A stretch of 8,712 nucleotides of DNA. It comes from Sphingomonadaceae bacterium (lineage in GTDB: Bacteria > Pseudomonadota > Alphaproteobacteria > Sphingomonadales > Sphingomonadaceae). The DNA lies in assembly GCA_947446935.1 (NCBI GenBank), contig CANFIV010000044.1, positions 1 through 8,712 of the forward strand, written 5' to 3'. Positions 1 through 5,879 of the stretch are shown in pieces. A program made the translations under genes and the position numbers. How positions within the stretch are numbered: position 1 is the stretch's first letter; each line of letters opens with the position of its first letter. The notes under the pieces were generated by a model. That model made no database searches, had not been told where the DNA came from, and worked only from the letters and a program-made list of their open reading frames with translations.

Positions 1-440
1 GCATCCGCCGGATCGATCCCGGCAATCCCTGCCACAAGCCAATAGGCCTTCGAAAGATCAAGCCGCTCGTCCAGCCCCAACGCAAGCGCGGCAGTGGCCG
101 ATTTGATCGAGCCCATCCCTGTCACGATTGCCAGCACCCCGGTCTGGGGATCATAGGCTAGATTGTGCCATCCTTGCGGAAATGGCAGCGTTTCCGTCAG
201 GTGGCGACGCTCTTTCCAAAGTTGAAATTCGCCGGGCTTGTCGCCGCTGTCCGCGCCGATCTCGAACATGGTGACAACCACCACACGCACCGGAAGCTTG
301 GCGGAGCAAGGCCGCGCGGGCGCGCAGGCCTTGACCGCAGCGATGGTCGCAGCATCGGCCACCGGCGCTGCAAATGCCGGTGCGGCGCCTGCCAGCAGAA
401 CGGAAACCAAGGTCGCAAGGCGCACGAAAGTGGGCATCAT
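1..440 (-). CDS. Purine nucleoside permease (NUP) family protein, exported, 3' end outside window
   Basis: Only the first 146 codons are in the window; the gene runs off at base 1. Two in-frame ATGs lie side by side (440-438 and 437-435); I use the outer one, with AAGG at 452-449 eight bases upstream as ribosome binding site. Residues 1-24 are a clear signal peptide: short basic start (R7), hydrophobic core, then AFA before the cut. The mature part has V53-VVVTMFEIGADSGDKPGEF (about 53-72), QLW 73-75, TGMGSIKSATAALAL (107-121) and VAGIAGIDP (136-144), which I recognise as typical of the NUP family. The name comes from a yeast nucleoside transporter, but the TGMG...A and AGIAG segments resemble nucleoside phosphorylases and no membrane helix beyond the signal peptide is visible here. 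It could therefore be a periplasmic nucleoside-binding or base-releasing protein rather than a permease. Cys39 and Cys45 could form a disulfide. It is the third gene of a minus-strand series after adenosine deaminase and the TonB receptor, 77 bases behind the latter, which fits a role in purine nucleoside use. Confidence 0.85.
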   Translation of the reverse strand, partial: MMPTFVRLATLVSVLLAGAAPAFAAPVADAATIAAVKACAPARPCSAKLPVRVVVVTMFEIGADSGDKPGEFQLWKERRHLTETLPFPQGWHNLAYDPQTGVLAIVTGMGSIKSATAALALGLDERLDLSKAYWLVAGIAGIDPAD

Positions 441-474
441 TGGGGCAGCCTTGAAAGGAACATTGAGGAGCCAA

Positions 475-499
475 GGAGCGGCGCAAGCAGCGCCGCTCC
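475..499 (-). terminator. Perfect 10-bp hairpin between TonB receptor and NUP genes
   Basis: GGAGCGGCGC (475-484) and GCGCCGCTCC (490-499) are exact reverse complements around a five-base loop. Two further G-U pairs are possible in the minus-strand RNA. After the stem the minus-strand RNA continues UUGGCUCC, which is a poor U-tract, so a strong intrinsic terminator is unlikely. A leaky terminator or an RNA-stabilising element at the 3' end of the receptor message, setting the receptor-to-NUP ratio, is more plausible. The stem itself is certain; its role is inferred. Confidence 0.5.
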
Positions 500-517
500 C
501 CTTTTCCTGTCAGGTCA

Positions 518-2968
518 TCAGAACTTGTAGACGACCGAAGCCTGCCAGCTGCGCGGACGCTCGGGCAGTGCGATTGTCCCACCGAACAGTTCCGTGAAGT
601 TGGCACGGAAGTACTTGGCGTCCGTGAGGTTTTTCACGACAACGCGGAACAACCATGGCCCCTTGGTGTAGGACAAACTTCCATCAACCAGCGTGTAAGC
701 CGGCAGTCGGATCGCCTGTGACTGGCCCGAGAACACCGACGGCACGTGGCTGACGCTGCCCGCAAACGCGAGGCCGTTGTCGAACGAGTACGTCGCTGTT
801 GCCGAGAACAGATCCTTCGGAATGCCCGCGCGGCGTGACTGGTCCTTGCTGGTGACCGGCAGAAGGCCGAAGAGCTGGCCACCCAGGTACAGCGACGGGT
901 CCTTGACGTTCTTGAGATCGCCTTGGCCAAAGAAGCTGAACAGCGATCCGTCGTTAAGGCCAGTCAGGTTGTACACGTTGGTCTTGGTGTAGGCGCCTGT
1001 GACAAGGAAGTGCTTGTCTACCGACCAGCGCACTTCCGCCTCGAGGCCCCTGGTCTCAACCGCCTGGTTCACCGTAATCGACTGCGCGTTGTAGTCCGTG
1101 CGGCTCTGCTTGTAGATCGAAAGCGCGGCGTAGAGCCGATTGTTCAGGAACGAGCCCTTGATACCACCTTCATAGAGCTTGGAAGCGCTGATCCATGTGT
1201 CGCCCTTGATGTTGGCGGGATCGAGCTCGGCACCCTGTCCGGCGATCACCACCGACTGGCGCGAGATCGTGGCATAGGGCACCAGACCGAACGGCAGACG
1301 GTAGTTGGCGCTGGCTGACCACGACCAGGCACCCTTGGTGTCCGAGGCGGTCGAACCATCGGCCGAGCGCGTGCGCGTCGCATCGCTGGTCGATTTGCCG
1401 TGGATGCTGTCGTAACGCGCACCCAGTGTGATATCGAGCCCGAAGTTGAAGTCGAGGTCGGTCAAGCCGGCAAAGCCGAGATCGGTGTAGTAGCCGCGCA
1501 GGTAGGTTGAGTAATCCTTGCCCGACTGGGTCGAGAGCAGGCGCGTCGAACGTGCGTCATAGCCCTTGGTCAGATCGACACGGTGGAAGTACTCGAAATC
1601 GAAGTCATCGCCATGCACGAAGTCGGTGTAGCGGATCGAAGGCGACAGCTGGACCGAGAACTTGCCGATATCGGTGGTGAACTTCTTGCTGAGGACAATC
1701 TTGTCCTCGATCACATAGGAGTTGTGGAACTGCGAGAAGCCATAGGCGTTCTCGTTGAGGTTGTCGTAACCGTCGTAGAACAACTGGTTCTTGATCTCGA
1801 GATCGTTACCCGCGTCCCAGATCAGGTCCATGTAGGCGGTGGTCGATTTGTTCCAAAGTTTGTCGTTCGGGCCGGTCAATGTATCGCGGCGGCTGAGCGT
1901 GGCTTTGCCGACGCCGGTCAGCGCGAGCAGCGGATAATTGGCCTTGAGGCACGCGTCGGTCATGCCAAGCGGGCCGACTGGGCTGACGCCTGGGGTGCCG
2001 CAGGGGAACGAGCCGAACACGCCGAACGAGCCAACGCCGAATTCGGCGGGGCTGATCTTGCCGTCACCGTCGGTATCGAGCGGCTGTGCCGAACCGGTGA
2101 TGTAGCTGCCCTTATCGACGAGGTCCTGCGAAAGGCGGTTCCAGCCACCGTTCTGCTGACCCTTGTAGTTCTGGTACATCCCGCCGAATTCCAGCCGCAA
2201 GTCGGGCGTGATATCCGTGTCGAACGAACCCTGCAGAATGGTCTGCTTGGTGTTCATGTTGCGGTAGTAGCTGCCCGAATCCTCGATCTCAGCATAAAGG
2301 CTGTAGCCGAAGGCTTGGCTGCCAAGCTTGCCGGGACCGCGCAGTTCGGCCGAGAGCACGCTCTTGGCCCAGCTACCGCCGGTGTAGGAGATCTGGCCTT
2401 CGGGGCTGTCCATGTACTTGCCCTTGGCCACGCGGGCCGACTTGGGCACGAAGTTCATGTAGCCACCGGTCTTGGACGGACCATAGATGGGCGAGGCAGG
2501 ACCACGCACGATGTCGATGCGGTCAGAAGCGCCGATCGGGGTCGGATAGTTGCCCGGGTTGTCGAGACGGCGGACGCCGCGAAAATAGACTTCGCCGGGG
2601 GTGCCGCGAATGTCGAGCGCGCCGCCGACGCCGAAGAACGAGTTGGTAAACGTGCCAGGGGCCTGTGCGACGAGGTCGTAGATTTCGCTCACGCCAAAGC
2701 GCTCGAGCTGTTCCTTCGAGATCGTCGAGGCCGAACGCGGCGTTTCGATAAGGTTCTTGTCGAAGCCGAAGATCGAGCCAACGTCCTTGACCGGCAGCGC
2801 GCCGAGCGAGCCGACGACGACGATTTCGTCCTTCGCCGGCGGTTCGTCAGCCGGAGCTTCCTGCGCGAAAGCCGGCGCGGTAAGTGCGGTGCAGCCCATC
2901 AGGACGACGAGGCCCTTCACGAGGCCGCGCGCAGGCGAACGCTGCGCGGAATTGATCGGGTATTGCAT
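518..2968 (-). CDS. TonB-dependent outer-membrane receptor
   Basis: This 816-residue protein is an outer-membrane gated channel that takes up a scarce substrate using TonB energy. The open frame extends to 3088, but the ATG at 2968 is chosen because it is preceded by AGGGGGG with an eight-base gap and starts a proper signal peptide (hydrophobic core about 16-33, cut after AFA at 33-35). A TonB box (DEIVVVGS, about 47-54) follows a Pro/Glu/Asp-rich spacer. The plug domain covers roughly 60-190, with the usual IDIVRGPASPIYGP and GGYMNFVPKSA segments. The rest is beta-barrel, ending in VVYKF with the C-terminal Phe typical of Bam-assembled barrels. Residues 298-309 form a canonical EF-hand loop, and Cys323 and Cys340 just after it could make a disulfide in the same surface loop. 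The plug and the C-terminal region resemble siderophore-type receptors, but the neighbours (adenosine deaminase upstream, NUP downstream) suggest a nucleoside or related substrate. The family call is firm; the substrate is unknown. Confidence 0.95.
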   Translation of the reverse strand: MQYPINSAQRSPARGLVKGLVVLMGCTALTAPAFAQEAPADEPPAKDEIVVVGSLGALPVKDVGSIFGFDKNLIETPRSASTISKEQLERFGVSEIYDLVAQAPGTFTNSFFGVGGALDIRGTPGEVYFRGVRRLDNPGNYPTPIGASDRIDIVRGPASPIYGPSKTGGYMNFVPKSARVAKGKYMDSPEGQISYTGGSWAKSVLSAELRGPGKLGSQAFGYSLYAEIEDSGSYYRNMNTKQTILQGSFDTDITPDLRLEFGGMYQNYKGQQNGGWNRLSQDLVDKGSYITGSAQPLDTDGDGKISPAEFGVGSFGVFGSFPCGTPGVSPVGPLGMTDACLKANYPLLALTGVGKATLSRRDTLTGPNDKLWNKSTTAYMDLIWDAGNDLEIKNQLFYDGYDNLNENAYGFSQFHNSYVIEDKIVLSKKFTTDIGKFSVQLSPSIRYTDFVHGDDFDFEYFHRVDLTKGYDARSTRLLSTQSGKDYSTYLRGYYTDLGFAGLTDLDFNFGLDITLGARYDSIHGKSTSDATRTRSADGSTASDTKGAWSWSASANYRLPFGLVPYATISRQSVVIAGQGAELDPANIKGDTWISASKLYEGGIKGSFLNNRLYAALSIYKQSRTDYNAQSITVNQAVETRGLEAEVRWSVDKHFLVTGAYTKTNVYNLTGLNDGSLFSFFGQGDLKNVKDPSLYLGGQLFGLLPVTSKDQSRRAGIPKDLFSATATYSFDNGLAFAGSVSHVPSVFSGQSQAIRLPAYTLVDGSLSYTKGPWLFRVVVKNLTDAKYFRANFTELFGGTIALPERPRSWQASVVYKF
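2042..2077 (-). other. EF-hand calcium-binding loop encoded within the TonB receptor
   Basis: Residues 298-309 read DTDGDGKISPAE: Asp at positions 1, 3 and 5, Gly at 6, Ile at 8 and Glu at 12, which matches the EF-hand loop pattern at every key position. It lies in the barrel part, between a segment ending GSAQPL and a Gly/Phe-rich stretch with two cysteines, so an external loop is likely. A match to the loop alone does not prove calcium binding, because no clear flanking helices are seen. Confidence 0.6.
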
Positions 2969-2975
2969 TATGGTA

Positions 2976-2982
2976 ACCCCCC
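2976..2982 (-). promoter_or_regulatory. Ribosome binding site of the TonB receptor gene
   Basis: In minus-strand sense the bases just before the chosen start read AGGGGGG, then TTACCATA, then ATG. This strong purine run at normal distance fixes the start at 2968 and argues against the longer frame starting at 3088, which would also place the signal peptide 40 residues from the N-terminus. Confidence 0.6.
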
Positions 2983-2999
2983 TGGACGCTGATACGGAC

Positions 3000-3020
3000 C
3001 GGCTTTTCCTTCGAAAGCCG
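3000..3020 (-). repeat. Leader hairpin with purine-rich loop upstream of the TonB receptor
   Basis: CGGCTTT (3000-3006) and AAAGCCG (3014-3020) form a perfect seven-base stem with a seven-base loop. In the minus-strand RNA the loop is CGAAGGA, containing an AAGGA Shine-Dalgarno-like core, but no start codon sits at the right distance. It lies about 31 bases before the receptor ATG. It could act as a ribosome standby site, RNA-stability element or protein/sRNA target. The structure is seen; the role is a guess. Confidence 0.4.
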
Positions 3021-3080
3021 AATGCCGCCTTGTTGAACTGCGCCCCTCCCGCGCTGACCCATGCTACCTCTCCACGATCA

Positions 3081-3095
3081 TGCCGCATCGCGGCA
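3081..3095 (-). repeat. Small inverted repeat in the deaminase-receptor spacer
   Basis: TGCCGC (3081-3086) and GCGGCA (3090-3095) are exact reverse complements around a three-base loop. It sits mid-way in the 189-base spacer between adenosine deaminase and the TonB receptor. There is no U-tract on the minus strand after it, so it is not a convincing terminator; an operator or a weak RNA stem is possible. Confidence 0.3.
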
Positions 3096-3120
3096 ATTTT
3101 GTGGCTGGAGGCGCATTTTT

Positions 3121-3151
3121 ATTATCGTTCGCCTATGCGGCGGTGCATCAA
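3121..3151 (-). promoter_or_regulatory. Possible weak promoter for the TonB receptor
   Basis: On the minus strand TTGATG (3151-3146) is followed after 19 bases by GATAAT (3126-3121), in an A/T-rich patch that stands out from the GC-rich surroundings just after the deaminase stop codon. The spacing is long and the first box imperfect. If real, the receptor and NUP genes could be expressed separately from the deaminase gene, in line with the 189-base gap. Confidence 0.25.
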
Positions 3152-3157
3152 GTCTTC

Positions 3158-4717
3158 TTATGATACCTTTCCAGCCCGCGCCAGCCGCACGGCTTCAAAC
3201 TGTGAAAAACGCTGTTCAAGATCTGCTTCCAGCCGGGCCTTTTCGTTTGCGGCCAGATATTTGCCGCAGCTGAGTGTTGCAAGATCGACACAGGCCGCCA
3301 CGGGCACCAGCTTCGCCGGATCGGCCCAAAGTGTCGCGCCCGGCACGAACGAATAGTGCAATCCGGCCCGCGCAATGGTTTTGAGATCGCTGTAGCCCAG
3401 CCCCTGCTCATGCACCGCGCGGACATACTCGTTCGTCATGTCCGAACGCAGCACACCTTGATCATCGGTTGCAAGCACGACCGGCACGCCATGTGCACGA
3501 TACAGGTTGAGCGGATGGTCCGCACCCTTCACGCCTAGGATCACCGCATTGCTGGTGAGGTTGATCTCGACCGCAATGCCCTCTTTCGCCATGCGCGCCA
3601 TAGTGTCTTCGGCATGGTCCTCGAACGCGATCCCGGTGCCATGCCCGATGCGCTTCGCGCCCACGTCCACCGCCTGCGCGATATGGTCCTTCATATCCGC
3701 CGGAGGTACTAGGCCCAGCGTTACCTCGCCCGCATGCAGCGAGAGCGCTACCTTGGGATACTTCGCGCCAAGAAAGCGGATCATCGCCATGTGCAGCCGG
3801 TAATCGCGCCGCGCGAGATAAGCATCTTCGGGCATCACAATATTGACGCCGACGAAACGCGGATCGGCATCGGCCATCATGAAACCGAGGATCAAAGAGC
3901 GATAGACCTCGCGCGGCGGTAGCGCGCGCAGCGCTTGAAACAGATAATGCACCGCGACTTTGCAGCCCGGTTCGGCCGCCGCCGTGCCGCAAGCCATTGC
4001 CTTGGTCGAGGCCGCCTCGTCAGCATCAAGCTCGGCACGCGCTTTGGGGATCAGTGCGGCGAAAGCCTTGGCATCCGCCGCATATTGAACCGCGAGATCA
4101 GCCTCGGCGACCGGCCCATCACCCGCCGCGCGCACCACCGACATCAGCGTCTGCGTGTTGTGATCGAGCTCGAGATACGAAAGGTTGTCGCCCGCCGCGA
4201 TGCGCCGAACGCTCGCCAGCATCTCGGCCGTCTCGCCCCCCATTTTGCCAAAGCGCTCAAACGAGGAGAAGAACTGGGTGTGGCCGGAAACATCGTTCTG
4301 CCCCACTCCGCGCTGCCAGCCGCGTGTCGACATCGCATCGACCAGCCTGTCGAAGCCGAATTCGTTGGTTGCCGCATAGTGCTCGATCCCACGCTCGGCG
4401 GGGCATGGCGGCGGCTCGACACCAAGCCCAGTCGCATCAACGCAGAAACCCTTGGCCCCCGCCCACTTGAGGAAATCCTCGACATAGATCGCGCCACCAA
4501 GGTGGTTATGCAGATCACCGCCCTTGGGCATGCCGCGCAGCAGCACGCGCAGTGTAGGCGGACTGGCCTTGGCCTGATCGACGAGCGCGCCAACCGAAGC
4601 CTCGCGCGCAGGATCAAGCGGGACCGGTCCTGCAAGTGCAGCCACAGGAGCGACGAGCAGAACGGCGACAGCTGCGCAGCGCACACGCCAGCCAGCTGCC
4701 GAACTGCCCCCTGCCAT
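3158..4717 (-). CDS. Exported adenosine deaminase family protein (zinc hydrolase)
   Basis: Predicted to hydrolyse adenosine (or a related aminopurine nucleoside) to inosine plus ammonia, outside the cytoplasm. At 519 residues it is much longer than usual cytosolic bacterial adenosine deaminases (about 340). Residues 1-29 are a signal peptide (R11/R13, hydrophobic stretch, ALA before the cut). The active site looks complete: MPKGGDLHNHLGG with zinc ligands H70 and H72, LSLHAGE with H328 and catalytic E331, RIGHGTG with H359, EINLTSN at 384-390, and ATDDQG with D418-D419 followed by the DMTNEY segment. The MPKG start of the first motif recalls secreted ADA-like growth-factor/ADA2 enzymes. The mature part has exactly six cysteines in three close pairs (92/105, 243/252, 476/484), suited to periplasmic disulfides. 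The ATG at 4717 has GGAG about ten bases upstream. It leads the minus-strand series into the TonB receptor and NUP genes and is divergent from a LysR gene. Exact substrate preference cannot be read from sequence. Confidence 0.92.
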   Translation of the reverse strand: MAGGSSAAGWRVRCAAVAVLLVAPVAALAGPVPLDPAREASVGALVDQAKASPPTLRVLLRGMPKGGDLHNHLGGAIYVEDFLKWAGAKGFCVDATGLGVEPPPCPAERGIEHYAATNEFGFDRLVDAMSTRGWQRGVGQNDVSGHTQFFSSFERFGKMGGETAEMLASVRRIAAGDNLSYLELDHNTQTLMSVVRAAGDGPVAEADLAVQYAADAKAFAALIPKARAELDADEAASTKAMACGTAAAEPGCKVAVHYLFQALRALPPREVYRSLILGFMMADADPRFVGVNIVMPEDAYLARRDYRLHMAMIRFLGAKYPKVALSLHAGEVTLGLVPPADMKDHIAQAVDVGAKRIGHGTGIAFEDHAEDTMARMAKEGIAVEINLTSNAVILGVKGADHPLNLYRAHGVPVVLATDDQGVLRSDMTNEYVRAVHEQGLGYSDLKTIARAGLHYSFVPGATLWADPAKLVPVAACVDLATLSCGKYLAANEKARLEADLEQRFSQFEAVRLARAGKVS

Positions 4718-4756
4718 TTAACCCGTGCTCCGACCCGAAAAAACCAATCCGGCGTG

Positions 4757-4784
4757 ATTATGGCCTTGACCTGTTTCGTGCAAA
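4757..4784 (-). promoter_or_regulatory. Candidate promoter of the adenosine deaminase gene
   Basis: On the minus strand TTTGCA (4784-4779) and CATAAT (4762-4757, five of six matches to the usual -10 box) are separated by 16 bases, leaving a leader of about 35-40 bases before the ATG at 4717. It overlaps the candidate LysR-gene promoter on the other strand, the classic layout for a LysR regulator acting on both divergent units. Confidence 0.4.
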
Positions 4785-4794
4785 TGCAATGAAT
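4766..4794 (+). promoter_or_regulatory. Candidate promoter of the LysR-type regulator gene
   Basis: TTGACC (4766-4771) is a good -35 box. Seventeen bases later ATGAAT (4789-4794) is a poor -10 box (three of six). The position fits the regulator start at 4854. It overlaps the minus-strand promoter candidate and two TGCAA elements (4779-4783 and 4785-4789; a third at 4807-4811), which may be regulator contacts. Confidence 0.3.
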
Positions 4795-4827
4795 CGCGCG
4801 CAGCGTTGCAAAAATTAGGTAGGGCTA

Positions 4828-4845
4828 AAGTCAGGCCAAGTCAGG
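4828..4845 (+). repeat. Tandem AAGTCAGG direct repeat over the LysR ribosome binding region
   Basis: AAGTCAGG occurs at 4828-4835 and again at 4838-4845, exactly one helical turn apart. The second copy runs into the AGGG (4843-4846) that serves as ribosome binding site for the GTG at 4854. A binding site for autoregulation, or chance, are both possible. Confidence 0.35.
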
Positions 4846-4853
4846 GTGGATCG

Positions 4854-5783
4854 GTGCCAGCGTTTTCCCGCTTTCTGCGATACTTCATCGCCGTCGGCCG
4901 CCTCGGCTCGATCCGCAAGGCGGCGGATGATCTCAATGTATCCGCCTCCGCGATCGATCGCCAGATCCTCAATGTAGAGGCCGAGATCGGGATGCCGCTG
5001 TTCGAGCGCCTGCCAACGGGCTTGCGCCTGACAGCGGCGGGCGAAATCATGATGGCCGCTGGTGGCCGCTGGCAGAAGAGCCTCTCCGAAGTGCGCGCGC
5101 AGATCGAGGACTTGCGCGGGTTGAAACGCGGCCATGTCGAGATCGCGGTGATCGATGCGCTCGCCAAAGGCGTGATCCCGGCCGCGATACAATCGCTGCA
5201 GAGCCGCTACCCCGGTATCACCATCGATGTAAAAGTCACCGGCAACGATTCCGTGCGACGCATGATCGCCAGCAACGAGGTTGATTTCGGTATCTTTTTC
5301 GGCCCCGAATCCTACCGTGAGATCAGCGTGCGGGCGTTTGTAGATGTCCACCTCGGCTTCATCACGCCAGCCGGGCACCCTTTCGGCCAACAAAGCGAGG
5401 CGCGCTTTTCCGCCTGCATCGGCTCTCCAGTGGTGGTGCCCTCCGCCCCGCTTGCGGTGCATCAGCAGATCGCGGTGCTCGAGGGCACCACCCGCGCGGT
5501 GCTCGACCGCAAGGCAACGAGCAACAACATCCAGATGATCACCAGCCTCGTGCTGCAAGGCGTGGGCATCGGCATTCTCACCTCGCTCGATGTCATTACC
5601 GAAGTGAAGGCGGGCCTGCTCTCGTTCACCCGCATTTCCGATCCGGTGCTGCGCCCGATGACCCTCGCGTTGTGCACTGCCACCGCGCGCCCGCCGACAT
5701 ATGCCGCCGATATCGTGCTGGGCGAAATCCAGAGCGCGTTCGGCCAGCTCGCGTATCCTGCCGCCGCCGTTCCACTGCCCTGA
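4854..5783 (+). CDS. LysR-type transcriptional regulator
   Basis: A 309-residue DNA-binding regulator of usual LysR length. The GTG at 4854 is chosen: AGGG lies seven bases upstream and the protein then begins right at the helix-turn-helix domain, as LysR proteins do. The frame is open back to a TTG at 4806, but that would add a 16-residue tail with no family match. The winged helix-turn-helix spans about residues 4-62: FLRYFIAVGRLGSIRKAA, then LNVSASAIDRQI with Asp35 where Ser is common, then LE-like VEAEIGMPLFERL and LTAAGE. A substrate-binding-like effector domain follows from about 85 (RGHVEIAVIDAL) to 300, including VDFGIFFGP and the VLQGVGIGIL segment. It is divergent from the adenosine deaminase gene across a 136-base spacer and so is the obvious candidate regulator of the purine locus. 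The inducer is unknown; a purine base or nucleoside is an inference. Confidence 0.93.
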   Translation: MPAFSRFLRYFIAVGRLGSIRKAADDLNVSASAIDRQILNVEAEIGMPLFERLPTGLRLTAAGEIMMAAGGRWQKSLSEVRAQIEDLRGLKRGHVEIAVIDALAKGVIPAAIQSLQSRYPGITIDVKVTGNDSVRRMIASNEVDFGIFFGPESYREISVRAFVDVHLGFITPAGHPFGQQSEARFSACIGSPVVVPSAPLAVHQQIAVLEGTTRAVLDRKATSNNIQMITSLVLQGVGIGILTSLDVITEVKAGLLSFTRISDPVLRPMTLALCTATARPPTYAADIVLGEIQSAFGQLAYPAAAVPLP

Positions 5784-5788
5784 ATGCA

Positions 5789-5838
5789 ATTCCCGTTGAA
5801 AAGCGGGCGCGACGGCGATTGCCGAGCGGCAAGGGAAT
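5789..5838 (+). repeat. Nested inverted repeats between LysR and phosphoribosyltransferase genes
   Basis: TTGCCG (5819-5824) and CGGCAA (5827-5832) are exact reverse complements two bases apart. Outside them, ATTCCC (5789-5794) can pair with GGGAAT (5833-5838), directly abutting the inner repeat. The 96-base spacer therefore could fold as a branched RNA or offer a symmetrical protein site. No U-tract follows, so it is not an intrinsic terminator. Confidence 0.3.
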
Positions 5839-5879
5839 CGGTAACCGCAGGTTTTGACGACGAACGGACCTGACCGGAT

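Noticed and set aside
475..505. Strong intrinsic terminator for plus-strand transcription using the CCCCTTTT after the hairpin
   Set aside because: No plus-strand gene ends nearby and the T run is only four bases behind a C run; only a weak or structural role on the minus strand is kept.
151..606. Minus-strand open frame overlapping the NUP gene start and the TonB receptor end
   Set aside because: Out of frame with both real genes; Arg/Cys-rich composition typical of a shifted frame in GC-rich coding DNA.
1583..2992. Long plus-strand open frame (469 codons) opposite the TonB receptor
   Set aside because: It is the antisense shadow of a confidently identified receptor gene in GC-rich DNA. 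Its product is a low-complexity Val/Arg/Ala/Glu-rich sequence with no recognisable domain.
2969..3088. N-terminal extension of the TonB receptor to 3088
   Set aside because: It would put 40 residues in front of an otherwise standard signal peptide, while the ATG at 2968 has a strong ribosome binding site.
3935..4792. Plus-strand open frame (285 codons) opposite adenosine deaminase
   Set aside because: Antisense shadow of an enzyme gene with all catalytic motifs intact; no domain seen in the predicted product.
4806..4853. LysR start at the TTG codon at 4806
   Set aside because: It adds 16 residues with no LysR resemblance and would cover most of the leader. The GTG at 4854 has a good ribosome binding site and begins at the DNA-binding domain.
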